A stretch of 64,000 nt of DNA, taken from JBBREP01 sp963716525. Lineage in GTDB: Bacteria > Actinomycetota > Acidimicrobiia > IMCC26256 > PALSA-610. Below the pieces are notes generated by a model. That model worked only from the letters and a program-made list of their open reading frames with translations, did no database searches and had not been told where the DNA came from. The stretch is from positions 2,976,001-3,040,000 of the forward strand of contig OY970315.1 of NCBI GenBank assembly GCA_963716525.1, read 5' to 3'. Made by a program: the position numbers and the translations under genes. This document shows positions 34,986 through 44,051 of this stretch, in pieces (position 1 is the stretch's first letter; each line of letters begins with the position of its first letter).

Positions 34986-35759
34986 ATGGAGGAGAGCGGT
35001 CACAGCGAGCGCGACGCCGCGGTCGAGCCAACCGAGCTGGTGGCCCGGCTGCGGGCCCGGCTCGCCGAGCACGAGGCCGCGGCGACGGGCCGCTTCCGCC
35101 GGCCCGCGCGATGGTCCCGGGTGGCGGCGCGCCGCCGGCTGACGCGCCGCCACCGGGTCGAGCTCGCCGTCGGCGCCGGCGCCGCGGTGCTGGCCGTGGG
35201 CGCCGCGGCCATCGCGATGCACGGGGGCCGCGGATCCGTCGCCGGCCTCAGCGCCGGCTCCACCCCGCCGCGCCCCACCGCGGCGGCGCCGGCACCCACC
35301 CCGGGTGCTGCGAACCGCGACATTTTGCGCCTCGTTCCCGTGTCGTGGCGCGCCTCGTGCCGGGCCGCCACCGGCAACGGCACCGGCACCGGCACCGGCA
35401 ACGGCAGCGAACCGAGCGGCCAACCGCGCACAGTGCTCACGTGCGCGCCCGCCGCAGGCATCTCGGTGGAGGTGCAGCAGTTGGCGCCGGCCGCCACCGC
35501 GGGAGCGCTCGCGCGCCTCGTGCCCGCCACCGCTGGGCCGAGCGAGCTGCCGGAGTGCGCGCGCGGCACCGACGGCCTGCGCACCTGGTCGGCGGCGGCG
35601 CGGCCCGATGTCGCGCTCGGTCGGGTCGCGTGCTTCCGGTCTCGACACCAGGCGCAGCTCGTGTGGTCGATCGAAGGCGCGGGGCTCGTCATGCACGCGG
35701 CGCGCGCCGATGGTGACGTCCAGCGTCTGTTCGCCTGGTGGCGAGCGACCACGTTCTGA
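34986..35759 (+). CDS. Single-pass membrane protein of unknown function
   Basis: 257 residues from ATG 34986. The N-terminal cytoplasmic part contains LVARLRARLAEHEAAA, a likely short coiled coil, and a basic stretch. One membrane segment spans residues about 62-82 (VELAVGAGAAVLAVGAAAIAM). The rest is an extracytoplasmic domain with a Gly/Thr/Asn repeat (GTGTGTGN) and four cysteines (SWRASCRA, LTCAP, PECARG, VACFRS), probably two disulfides. Resembles the anti-sigma-like or sporulation-type small envelope proteins in topology only. No family recognised. Confidence 0.68.
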   Translation: MEESGHSERDAAVEPTELVARLRARLAEHEAAATGRFRRPARWSRVAARRRLTRRHRVELAVGAGAAVLAVGAAAIAMHGGRGSVAGLSAGSTPPRPTAAAPAPTPGAANRDILRLVPVSWRASCRAATGNGTGTGTGNGSEPSGQPRTVLTCAPAAGISVEVQQLAPAATAGALARLVPATAGPSELPECARGTDGLRTWSAAARPDVALGRVACFRSRHQAQLVWSIEGAGLVMHAARADGDVQRLFAWWRATTF

Positions 35760-35866
35760 TCGCGCGACCGGAACGCGCGACGCGCCGTGTCCGACGATCC
35801 CCCGTGCAGGTGACCGCGCTCTGCTACGTTCCGGCCGTCGTCGAGGGGCGAGTGCGAGGAGCCACG

Positions 35867-36613
35867 ATGTTTCTCTTCACCAGGGCCGGGTTCTGGGGGG
35901 CGTTCCGCTTCCTCCATGTGATCAGCGCGATCACGTGGATGGGTCTGCTGTGGTTCTTCAACTTCATCCAGACCCCCGCGTACGCGGAGATGGATCCTGG
36001 CGCGCGCAGCAACGCGATGGACAAGCTCACGTGGCGGACGCTGTGGTGGTTCCGCTGGTCGGCGCTCGCGGTGCTGGTCACGGGCATCTTCGAGCTCGGC
36101 ATCGGTGGCTTCGGCGACGCCGACCCGTACCACAATTTCGGTAAGACGCCCCAGAGCATGATGTTGAGCGCGGCGATCCTCTTCGCCTTCATCATGGCCT
36201 ACAACGTGTGGATGGTGATCTGGCCCGCCCAGCAGGTCGTCATCGACAGCGCGCGCAAGGTTGCGGCCGGCGGCGAGGCGAACCCCGAGGCGCCGAAGCT
36301 GGCGCGGCGCGCCGCGATGGCGTCCCGGCAGAACACGATCTTCTCGTTCAGCGTGATCCTGGCCATGATCGGCTACACGTTCTTCTTCGGCGGTTACGAC
36401 CAGCCCAACGCGATCACCCGCGTGATCTTCTACGTCATCGTGCTCGCGATCGCGGTCGGCTTCGAGGCCAATGCGCTCGGCCAGTTCGGCACCGAGGCCG
36501 GCAAGCCCAACACGCAGATGTACGACACGCACCAGATGGCGATCTACTACGCCTCGGGTATGGCCATCTTCTTCTGGCTGTTCTTCGAGATCGTCGTCAC
36601 CAAGGCCGGCTGA
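35867..36613 (+). CDS. Multi-pass membrane protein, urate-oxidase (PuuD-type) N-terminal domain-like
   Basis: 248 residues from ATG 35867, with a good ribosome-binding site (GAGGAG) five bases upstream and a TACGTT box at 35824-35829. About six membrane segments. The opening GFWGAFRFLHVISAITWMGLLWFFNFIQTP matches the membrane domain of urate hydroxylase PuuD-like and cytochrome-type proteins; His near residue 17 and a late His (YDTHQMAIYY) could ligate heme. The soluble cytochrome c part of urate oxidases is absent, so urate oxidation is not implied. It converges with the acyl-CoA dehydrogenase at 36626. Confidence 0.72.
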   Translation: MFLFTRAGFWGAFRFLHVISAITWMGLLWFFNFIQTPAYAEMDPGARSNAMDKLTWRTLWWFRWSALAVLVTGIFELGIGGFGDADPYHNFGKTPQSMMLSAAILFAFIMAYNVWMVIWPAQQVVIDSARKVAAGGEANPEAPKLARRAAMASRQNTIFSFSVILAMIGYTFFFGGYDQPNAITRVIFYVIVLAIAVGFEANALGQFGTEAGKPNTQMYDTHQMAIYYASGMAIFFWLFFEIVVTKAG

Positions 36614-36625
36614 CCCGGCTCCGGC

Positions 36626-37726
36626 TCACACGCCCAGCAGCTCGGCGATGCGGGCGCGGTGCGCGCCCGCGGTGCCGAGGCACAGGTCGTTCACCTTGGC
36701 GCGCTTCACGTAGAGGTGCACGTCGTGCTCCCACGTGTAACCGATGCCGCCGTGGATCTGGATGCCGTCCTTGCTGCACAGCTCCTGCGCGTCACCCGCC
36801 GCCGCCTTCGCCGCGCTGACCGCAACGTGCCGGCGCTCGTCGTGCTCGGCGACGCACAGTGCGGCGTAGTAGCCGATGCTGCGCGCCCGCTCGACCACCA
36901 AGAACAGGTCGGCCAGCTTGTGCTTGATGGCCTGGAACGAGCCGATCGGCACACCGAACTGCTCGCGTTGCTTTGCATAGTCGAGGGTCTGCTCGAAGAG
37001 CGCGCTGCACACGCCGACGGTCTCGAGCGCGAGCGCCACGGTGGCCTCCTCGAGCGCGTCGCGCAGCGCATCAGGCGTCGTGCGCGAGAGCAGTCGCTCG
37101 GTCGCGAGCTCCAGACCGTCGAGCACCACGTGCCCGTGTCGCCGTGACCCGTCGATACTGTCGACCGGTGTGACCTTCACCGCGTCGCCCGGCACCACGA
37201 CCACCGCCGGTCGCCCGTCGAGCTGCACGATGCACGCGATCTCGTCGGCGTTGTCGGCCTCGGCCACCCAGCGGCACGTGCCGTCGAGCCGCACTCCGGT
37301 ATCGGTGCGCCGTGCGGTGGCGTCGCTGCCGCCACCGCTGGCCACCGCCGGCTCGAGCGCAGCCGTGGCGCGGCATTCGCCCCGGGCCACGGCGCCGAGC
37401 CAGCGCGCCTGTTGCGTCTCGTCGCCGCACGCACGCACGACGGGCACGAACTGCGTGACGGTGCTCAGCAGTGCGCCCGGTGCGATCACGCGGCCGAGCT
37501 CCTCGGCGAGCAACCCCGCCTCGATCGCCGTGGTACCGAGGCCGCCGTGCTCCTCGGGAACCGTGAGCGCAGGCCAGCCGAGCTCGCACACCGTCTGCCA
37601 CAGCGAGCCGGCGTCGGCGCGGCCCTCGGTGACGGCGCGCGCGAGCGCGACCGGCGACTCGCGCGTCAACACCGCGCGCATCGCGTCGCGAAGATCTTCC
37701 TGATCCGAGGTGAAATCGAGGTCCAT
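36626..37726 (-). CDS. Acyl-CoA dehydrogenase
   Basis: 366 residues from ATG 37726. FadE type: LTVPEEHGGLGTTAIEAGLLAEELGRV near residue 55, a less conserved middle domain, YAKQREQFGVPIGSFQAIKHKLADLF, and IQIHGGIGYTWEHDVHLYVKRAKV. The FAD-binding middle domain is degenerate relative to full enzymes (no clear WCQG or TEPxAGSD motif), as in partner subunits of heteromeric dehydrogenases. Follows the acyl-CoA ligase gene by ten bases on the same strand, so acid activation and dehydrogenation are probably consecutive steps. Confidence 0.86.
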   Translation of the reverse strand: MDLDFTSDQEDLRDAMRAVLTRESPVALARAVTEGRADAGSLWQTVCELGWPALTVPEEHGGLGTTAIEAGLLAEELGRVIAPGALLSTVTQFVPVVRACGDETQQARWLGAVARGECRATAALEPAVASGGGSDATARRTDTGVRLDGTCRWVAEADNADEIACIVQLDGRPAVVVVPGDAVKVTPVDSIDGSRRHGHVVLDGLELATERLLSRTTPDALRDALEEATVALALETVGVCSALFEQTLDYAKQREQFGVPIGSFQAIKHKLADLFLVVERARSIGYYAALCVAEHDERRHVAVSAAKAAAGDAQELCSKDGIQIHGGIGYTWEHDVHLYVKRAKVNDLCLGTAGAHRARIAELLGV

Positions 37727-37736
37727 GGCGTCCGCT

Positions 37737-39265
37737 CTACGGGGCGGTCGCAGTCTGCAGCATCGCGCGCAGTGCTGTCCGATCGAGCTTGTCCATCGCA
37801 GTGAGGGGCAGCGCGTCGACCACCTGCAGATTCTCGGGCAACTTGTACGCCGCCACCTTGCCGGCGAGGAACTCGCGCACGTCGGCCAGCGCCGGCGGTC
37901 GCGACGGGTCGGCGGGAACGATCACCGCGACGCCGCGTTCGCCCATGACCGGGTCGGGTTCGGGCACGACCGCGGCCGCGGCCACACCCGGATGCCGCGA
38001 CAGCGCCGCCTCCACCTCCACCGGATACACGTTGTACCCACCGCGCACGTACATCTCCTTGTTGCGTCCGACCAGCCGCACGCGTCCCTGCTCGTCGACG
38101 TATCCGAGGTCGCCGGTGCGCACGAACCCGTCGGCGGTGAAGGCCGCGGCAGTGGCCGCGGCGTCGTCCCAGTAGCCGTACATGCACGCGGGCGAGCGGA
38201 GGCAGACCTCGCCCACCTCGCCGCGCGCGACGTCACCGGGGCGCTCGGGGTCGTCGGGATCGCGCAACGCGAGCGTCACCGCAGGGTGCGGCCGGCCCAC
38301 CGATACCACCGCGTCCTCCTCGGGGTCGTCGAACGCGGTGCCGAGCCCGATGCCGGCCTCCGTGCACGAGTAGCGCGTGGCGAGCTTGGCGCCGATGCGC
38401 CGCCGCGCCTCGTCGGCGAGCCCGGGCGTGACCGGCCCGCCCCCGACGATCACGAATGCGACGCTCGACAGATCGTGGTCGTCGAACGACGGGTCGCGCA
38501 GCATCAGCGCGAGTTGCGTCGGCACGCCGGCCAGCGTGGTCATGTGCTGCTCGGCCGTGAGCGCGAGCGCGTCGGCGGCGCGCCACCGCTTCTGCACGAA
38601 CGTGACACCACCACGGCGGAGCGCGCCCGGCAGCTTCGTCATGAAGCCGAGATGCGCGAACGACGTGCCGCTGCTCGTGCGGCCGCCGAGGTCCCAGGCG
38701 TCGCCAATGTCGGTGTGCGTGATGCACCGCAATTGGCGGTTGCCGTCCAGCGCGCGCCCTTCGGCGCGCCGGTCGTGCCCGACGTGAAGATGATGGCGAC
38801 GTCGCCGGTCTCGTCGAGCTCTAGTCGCGGGGCGGCGGCACCGGCGACGCGCACGTCGCGCAGCACGTCGGCGGCCGCCGCGGCCGGTGCCGTTTCGATG
38901 CACTCGAAGCGGTCGGTGCCGAGGCCGGGCGCCGCGAGCACGAGCGCGGGATCGGCGCGCTCGAGTACCGCCTCGCGCTCGGCGGGGGAGAGACGGTCGT
39001 TCACGCCGGCGGTGACGGCGCCGATCTTGGCCGCGCCGAGGTAGCCGATCAAGTACTCCGCACCGGGTGGCATCACGAGCGCCACACGATCGCCGGTGCG
39101 CACACCGCGCCGCGCGAGTCCGGCCGCGTACTCGTCGGAGAGCCGGTCGACGTCGGCGTAGGTGAGCTCGAACCCGTCGCGCCAGGTTCCCCCCGGTGGT
39201 TCGATCACGTAGGCAGTACGCTCCGCGAACCTCCTGGCTGCCTCACGAACCGTCTCGGGGAGCAT
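37737..39265 (-). CDS. AMP-dependent acyl-CoA ligase, frameshifted near 38753
   Basis: About 509 residues when repaired, from ATG 39265. The N-terminal frame (38639..) holds GDRVALVMPPGAEYLIGYLGAAKIGAV and the P-loop FTSGTTGAPKGAR. A one-base loss in a CGCGCG run at 38750-38757 shifts the frame; the other frame continues LDGNRQLRCITHTD, then YSCTEAGIG, VRTGDLGYVDEQGRVRLVGRNKEMYVRGGYNVYP, and the catalytic Lys near the end in TAMDKLDRTAL. The protein is complete across frames. A TACGCT box lies six bases before the start codon, inside the annotated 5' end of the divergent TetR gene. Confidence 0.83.
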
Positions 39266-39920
39266 GGGCGAAGCGTACAAGCGGGATCATCGCTCGAGCG
39301 CCGGCGGCCGGACCGCCAACGCCCGCGACTCCGACGCGCCGGCGCGCGATCGTCGTGGCCAGGGAAGCGAGACCAGGCAGCGCCTGCTCGCGGCAGGGCT
39401 CGCGGTGTTCGCCGAACGCGGCTACCACTCGGCGCGCGTCGACGACATCGTGCGCGCCGCCGCGACTTCGCACGGCACCTTCTACCTCTACTTCGCGAAC
39501 AAGGAAGAGCTGCTGCGGGACCTCGCCACCGAGTGCGCGGCGGACCTGCGCCGCGCGGCGGGCGCACTGCAGCCCGACGGTGCGCGCCCGGGCGACGGCG
39601 CCGACCCGCTGGGCTCGTTCGTCGCCGCCTTCATGGCCACCTACGCGCGCTACGGACCGGTGATCCGGGCGTGGATGGAGGACCAGATGGGCGACAGTGA
39701 CATCGACCGTCTGGGTGTGCGCGTGTTCACCGAGATTGCAGGCGCGCTGGGCGAACGGCTCACCGCGGCCGGCGCGCTCGCGACGCCGGCTCGCGTCGGC
39801 GCGCTGATGGCATTGCTCGAACGGGTCGCCTACTACTCGGCGTCGGGCCGTCTCGACGTCGAGGACCCGACCATGATCGCCACGGTCACCACCGTCGTGC
39901 GCCGCGGCTTCTTCAGGTAA
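39264..39920 (+). CDS. TetR-family transcriptional regulator
   Basis: 218 residues from ATG 39264. The first 35 residues are a charged, low-complexity extension; the helix-turn-helix follows: TRQRLLAAGLAVFAERGYHSARVDDIVRAAATSHGTFYLYFANKEEL. C-terminal ligand domain of normal size. Its ATG and the divergent ligase ATG share the sequence CATG (39263-39266), so the two genes have no intergenic DNA as called; a start nearer the HTH would be reasonable but no good codon is in frame. Likely represses the adjacent ligase/dehydrogenase operon. Confidence 0.83.
   Translation: MGEAYKRDHRSSAGGRTANARDSDAPARDRRGQGSETRQRLLAAGLAVFAERGYHSARVDDIVRAAATSHGTFYLYFANKEELLRDLATECAADLRRAAGALQPDGARPGDGADPLGSFVAAFMATYARYGPVIRAWMEDQMGDSDIDRLGVRVFTEIAGALGERLTAAGALATPARVGALMALLERVAYYSASGRLDVEDPTMIATVTTVVRRGFFR
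39272..39277 (-). promoter_or_regulatory. -10 box TACGCT of the acyl-CoA ligase operon
   Basis: On the minus strand TACGCT lies six bases before ATG 39265, within the first codons of the divergent TetR gene. Binding of the regulator there would also cover its own 5' end. Confidence 0.4.
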
Positions 39921-40029
39921 CCGAAGCCTCATCTCCGGGCCGGAACCGCCGACAGGTAGAGGTCTGCGATCGGCTGGGCTGGCCCTGATCGCGACATCGC
40001 GCAGCGCAATGTCGCGCGGCGGAGTACAC

Positions 40030-40067
40030 ACAGGCGGGAGTGGCTCGTGCGGGCCACTCCCGTTTGT
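40030..40067. terminator. Bidirectional hairpin terminator
   Basis: GGGAGTGGC (40036-40044) pairs with GCCACTCCC (40053-40061) around an eight-base loop, extended by partly complementary ACA/TGT flanks. It lies between the convergent TetR (stop 39920) and SDR (stop 40105) genes. Confidence 0.7.
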
Positions 40068-40104
40068 CAAGCTGCTCCCGCGTTCGGGCTCGGGTGCTTC
40101 GGGG

Positions 40105-41040
40105 TCAGCTTCGGCGCTGCGCGTCGATGCCGGGGTTCTGGCAGTTGAACGCGTAGCGGTTGAGGATGCGGCCGATGTCGGCCGGATCCCACTGCTTGGG
40201 GCTGCCGTCCTTCTCGGTGGCGAGGAACTGCTCGCCCATGGTCCAGGGCTCATAGCGGGCGAGGTTGTTGCCCACGAGACGCAGCACCTGACCGGTGACG
40301 TGCAGCGACTCGTCGGACGCGAGGTACACCACCGCGGGCGCGGAGTTGCCCGGGTTCATCGGGTCGAACGTCTCGTACTCCTCGGGCGGCTTCACCTGGA
40401 TGTCCTTCATCGCCTGGGCGACCATGCGCGTGAAGCCGCCGGGGCCGATGCAGTTCGCCCGCACGCCGTAGCGACCGAGCTCGAGGCTGGCGATGATCGT
40501 CATCGCCGCGATGCCGGCCTTCGCCGCGCCGTAGTTGATCTGGCTCGCCTGTCCCTGCAGGCCCGCGCTCGACACGGTGTTCACGATCGACGCGCGCGGT
40601 TGGCGCCCGGCCTTCGACTCCTCGCGCCAGTACTCCGACGCGTGGCGCATCGTGTTGAACGCGCCGTACATGTGCACCTTCACGACGGCGTCGAAGTCCT
40701 CGGGGCTCATCGAGAACATCATCCGGTCCCGCAGCACGCCGGCGTTGTTCACGAGCACGTCGAGCTTGCCGAACTCCGAGATCGCCGTGTCGACGATGCG
40801 CTTGGCGCCTTCGAAGTCGGCCACGCTGTCGTAGTTGGCGACCGCGTCGCCGCCGCGGCTCTTGATCACCGAGACGACGTCGTCGGCGGGACGCTTGTCG
40901 CTGCCGTCCCCGTTGACCGACCCGCCGAGGTCGTTCACCACCACCTTGGCGCCATGTTCGGCGAGCATGATTGCCTCACCGCGGCCCACACCGTTGCCGG
41001 CCCCGGTGACGATCGCCACCTTGCCGTCGAGCATTCCCAT
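40105..41040 (-). CDS. SDR, peroxisomal MFE-2-type 3-hydroxyacyl-CoA dehydrogenase-like
   Basis: 311 residues from ATG 41040, with an AGGAAGGA ribosome-binding site eight bases upstream; an upstream extension to 41154 has no homology. TGAGNGVGRGEAIMLAEHGAKVVVNDLGG, NNAGVLRDRMMFSMSPEDFDAVVKVHMYGAF, the catalytic Ser in TVSSAGL, and NYGAAKAGI. The VVNDLGG and LRDRMMF signatures are those of the (3R)-hydroxyacyl-CoA dehydrogenase half of MFE-2/HSD17B4 and its actinobacterial relatives. Likely oxidises a 3-hydroxyacyl-CoA or 17-hydroxysteroid-like alcohol. Confidence 0.87.
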   Translation of the reverse strand: MGMLDGKVAIVTGAGNGVGRGEAIMLAEHGAKVVVNDLGGSVNGDGSDKRPADDVVSVIKSRGGDAVANYDSVADFEGAKRIVDTAISEFGKLDVLVNNAGVLRDRMMFSMSPEDFDAVVKVHMYGAFNTMRHASEYWREESKAGRQPRASIVNTVSSAGLQGQASQINYGAAKAGIAAMTIIASLELGRYGVRANCIGPGGFTRMVAQAMKDIQVKPPEEYETFDPMNPGNSAPAVVYLASDESLHVTGQVLRLVGNNLARYEPWTMGEQFLATEKDGSPKQWDPADIGRILNRYAFNCQNPGIDAQRRS

Positions 41041-41213
41041 CGACGCGAGTCCTTCCTCGAGCAAACCTGACGTCGGCGTCACCGTATCGGTGGTCGCGGT
41101 GCGCCTGCCACACGGCGCCCGGCCGGGTGCGACGGACGGATGCTGGACGGCCACGCGGGGTGGCCGCTAGGTTCCGCGGGGAACCTCCAGGACGGACGGC
41201 AGGGCGAGCGGGC

Positions 41214-42968
41214 ATGACCAGCAGACGGGCGTGGGTTGCCGCCGCTGTCGCGGCGGCCGGCGTGCTCGTCGCGACCGCGGCCACGGCGGCGACGCGAGCC
41301 GTCACGACGGCGCCGGGCGCCGCGACCGCCGCGCCAAGCCCGGCGAACGCCCGCGGGCTGTCGCGCACCGTCGACGTGCCGGCGCCGGGTGCCGGTGCCG
41401 CGCCCCTCGGCACCACCGCGTACGCAGTGCCCGCGAACGCCCACTTCGTCGCCCCGACCGGCAACGACGCCGCCAAGGGCTCGCAGGCGAAGCCGTGGCG
41501 CACGCTGCACCATGCCGTCGCCGCGGCGCCGTCGGGCTCGACGATCGTGCTGCGGGCCGGCATCTACCGGGAAGGCGCGACGATCTCGTCGAAGCGCCTC
41601 ACGCTGCAGCCGTACCCGCACGAGGCCGTCGTCGTGCGCGGCACGCAGATCGTGACGGGATTCGTCGCCGCCGGCAAGACGTGGGTGCTATCGGGGTGGA
41701 ACCACCAGTTCGCCCGGCAGGGGCCGGCGCAGCTGATCAAGGCGGCCGCGCCGCTCGCGAACGCGCCCGACATGGTGTTCGTCGACGGCAAGCAGCTCCG
41801 CCAGCTCGCCAATCCCACGCGCGTGCGAGCGGGCACGTTCGCCGTCGACTACACGCACAAGAAGCTCACGATCGGCATCGATCCCAAGGGTCACACCATC
41901 GAGGCCGCCACGGTGCAGGTCGGTCTCAGCCTCGTGCACGCCGACGGCAGCATCGTGCGGGGCATCCAGTTCGACGAGTTCGCGACGCCGTACAACCCGC
42001 ACGGCGCGGTGCGTGACGTGTCGAAGAACGTGACGTTCGAGAACGACATCTTCACGCAGAACGCGATGGCCGGTATCACCGAGCAGGGCACGAACGCAGT
42101 GATCACGCACTGCACGATCTCCGCCAACGGTCAGCTCGGTGTCCACGCGTACAAGGCGACGAACACCACCCTCTACGCCAACCGCATTACCGCGAACAAC
42201 AACGCGCGGTTCAACCAGCAGCAGGAGGCCGGTGGCGTGAAGGCCTCGAGGTCGACGGGGTTCGACGTCGACTCGAACCTCATCGACCACAACATCGGCA
42301 CGGGTGTCTGGTTCGACCTCGGCTCGAACAAGACCACGATCGTGCACAACGACTTCTTCGCGAACCGTGCCCAGGGCGCCGAGTACGAGATCTCTTCGAA
42401 CGCGACGATCGCGGGCAACATCTCGCGGGCGAACTCGGGCGGTGGCATCCGCATCATCGAGTCGCAGCACGTGCAGGTCTGGAACAACGACGCGTTCCGC
42501 AACGACACGCCGATCGAGGTGTGGAACGGGCCGCGCACACAGAACCCGTCCGACATCAAGATCTCCAACAACATCATGATGGACGGTCACGCGGTCACCA
42601 AGGTGCTGCTCGACGTGGACGACAAGACGCACAAGCTCAGTGCTGCGCAGATGGGCGTGACGGCGGATCACGACGCCTACTGCCGCTCCACGCCGGCCGC
42701 TCCGAAGAACGTCGTGAGCTGGGCGCGCGGCGGCGGGCAGGCGATCTACGCGCAGCTGCCGCCGTTCGCGGCGGCCACGCACAACGAGGTGCACGGCATC
42801 GCGTGCGACGGCAGTGCGGCCGGCACGATGTTCCTCGACACGAAGCGGAACGACTTCACGCTGGGCGGCGTCTCGCCGGGCCGGCGCGCCGGCGCGCCGC
42901 TGCCCGCGGCGATTGCGGCCGTGCTCGGTGCGCCGTCCGGCGTGCCGGTCGACCTCGGCGCGATCTGA
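41214..42968 (+). CDS. Secreted right-handed parallel beta-helix protein
   Basis: 584 residues from ATG 41214. The signal peptide lies in residues 1-28 (RRAWVAAAVAAAGVLVATAATAA). The mature part starts with HFVAPTGNDAAKGSQAKPWRTLHHAVAAA, a typical opening of pectate-lyase-like and DUF1565-type beta-helices. Many short N-rich turns follow (KNVTFENDIFTQNAMAGI, NTTLYANRITANNNARF, SNATIAGNISRANSGGGI) from about residue 270 to 460. Such proteins bind or cleave polysaccharides; no catalytic residues can be pinned down by eye. A second beta-helix gene lies at 48773-50404. TAGGTT at 41168-41173 is a candidate promoter with a 40-base leader. Confidence 0.82.
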   Translation: MTSRRAWVAAAVAAAGVLVATAATAATRAVTTAPGAATAAPSPANARGLSRTVDVPAPGAGAAPLGTTAYAVPANAHFVAPTGNDAAKGSQAKPWRTLHHAVAAAPSGSTIVLRAGIYREGATISSKRLTLQPYPHEAVVVRGTQIVTGFVAAGKTWVLSGWNHQFARQGPAQLIKAAAPLANAPDMVFVDGKQLRQLANPTRVRAGTFAVDYTHKKLTIGIDPKGHTIEAATVQVGLSLVHADGSIVRGIQFDEFATPYNPHGAVRDVSKNVTFENDIFTQNAMAGITEQGTNAVITHCTISANGQLGVHAYKATNTTLYANRITANNNARFNQQQEAGGVKASRSTGFDVDSNLIDHNIGTGVWFDLGSNKTTIVHNDFFANRAQGAEYEISSNATIAGNISRANSGGGIRIIESQHVQVWNNDAFRNDTPIEVWNGPRTQNPSDIKISNNIMMDGHAVTKVLLDVDDKTHKLSAAQMGVTADHDAYCRSTPAAPKNVVSWARGGGQAIYAQLPPFAAATHNEVHGIACDGSAAGTMFLDTKRNDFTLGGVSPGRRAGAPLPAAIAAVLGAPSGVPVDLGAI

Positions 42969-43006
42969 GCGATCTGAGCGGACTGAGCGAGCTGCGCGGG
43001 CTGAAC
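42959..43006 (+). repeat. Imperfect 9-bp direct repeats around the beta-helix stop codon
   Basis: GATCTGAGC occurs twice, followed by GGACTGAGC and more diverged GAGCTGCGC and GGGCTGAAC units. The first unit contains the stop codon, so later units are untranslated. Confidence 0.65.
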
Positions 43007-43062
43007 GCTCGGCGTCACGCCACTCATGGGGCGCCGCAACGTCGGATGCCGGCGGTGGGCGC

Positions 43063-43968
43063 TCAGGATGCGCCGTACACGGGAGCCGGCGCCGGCGCCT
43101 GCTGGAGCAGGGCGCGGACGGCGTCACCCACCTCCGACGGATCCCAGCGGGCACCGCGGTCGATCGCCGGGCCATGCTGCCAGCCGCCGGCCACCGAGAC
43201 GAGCCCGCCTTCCACCTCGAAGACCCGCCCGCTCACCCCGGCCGAGTCGGCCGAGCCGAGCCACGCCACGAGCGGCGAGACGTTCTCGGGGTGGTTCGGG
43301 TCGAAACCGGCGTCGGGTGCCGCCATGCGCTCGCCGAACACCGCTTCGGTCATTCGCGTACGCGCCGACGGCGCGATCGCGTTCACGGTGACGCCGTAGC
43401 GCGCGAGCTCGGCGGCCTGCACGAGCGTGAGCGCGGCGATGCCGCCCTTGGCCGCCGAGTACGCGGCCTGGCCCACGCTGCCCAACAACCCCGCGCCGGA
43501 CGACGTGTTCACGATCCGGGCGGTCCGGGCGCGGCCGGCCTTCGACTCGTCGCGCCAGTAGGCCGCGGCGTGGCGGGCCGGCGCGAAGTGGCCCTTCAGG
43601 TGCACGCGGATGATCGCGTCCCACTCGTCCTCGCTCACGTTCGCGAACATCCGGTCGCGCACGAAACCGGCGTTGCACACGAGCGTGTCGAGTGCGCCGA
43701 ACGTGTCGATCGCACACCGCACGAGCCGCGCCGCGCCCGCGAAGTCGGCGATGTCGTCGCCGTTGGCGAGGGCCGGCGCGCCGATACCGCGCAGCTCCTC
43801 CACCACCTCGTCGGCGACCGTCGACTCCCGACCGTGTCCGGTGCGGTCGACACCCAGGTCGTTCACCACGACGCACGCGCCCTGGCGGGCAAACTCGAGC
43901 GCGTGCTCGCGGCCGAGACCGCGACCCGCGCCGGTCACGATCACCACGCGGCCCTCGCAGATTCCCAA
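43063..43968 (-). CDS. SDR, MFE-2-type 3-hydroxyacyl-CoA dehydrogenase-like
   Basis: 301 residues from TTG 43968, chosen because a strong AGGAGGG ribosome-binding site ends eight bases upstream; the ATG at 44019 is further out and unsupported. TGAGRGLGREHALEFARQGACVVVNDLG, NAGFVRDRMFANVSEDEWDAIIRVHLKGHF, SSGAGLLGSVGQAAYSAAKGGIAAL. It shares VVNDLG and RDRMF signatures with the SDR at 40105-41040, so it is a paralogue of the HSD17B4-like group. Divergent from the LLM oxidoreductase at 44052. Confidence 0.85.
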   Translation of the reverse strand: MGICEGRVVIVTGAGRGLGREHALEFARQGACVVVNDLGVDRTGHGRESTVADEVVEELRGIGAPALANGDDIADFAGAARLVRCAIDTFGALDTLVCNAGFVRDRMFANVSEDEWDAIIRVHLKGHFAPARHAAAYWRDESKAGRARTARIVNTSSGAGLLGSVGQAAYSAAKGGIAALTLVQAAELARYGVTVNAIAPSARTRMTEAVFGERMAAPDAGFDPNHPENVSPLVAWLGSADSAGVSGRVFEVEGGLVSVAGGWQHGPAIDRGARWDPSEVGDAVRALLQQAPAPAPVYGAS

Positions 43969-44051
43969 TGCCCGGCCCTCCTGCCAATGCGCGGTGCGAC
44001 GCGGGGACGGTACCCTCACGCTCCGTCCCGTGCCGACACGAAGGGGCTCAC

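Noticed and set aside
35867..36613. Urate oxidase
   Set aside because: Only the membrane domain resembles PuuD; the cytochrome c part and a purine pathway context are missing.
42959..43006. Attachment site or direct-repeat target duplication
   Set aside because: Short 9-bp imperfect repeats without a nearby integrase, transposase or tRNA gene.
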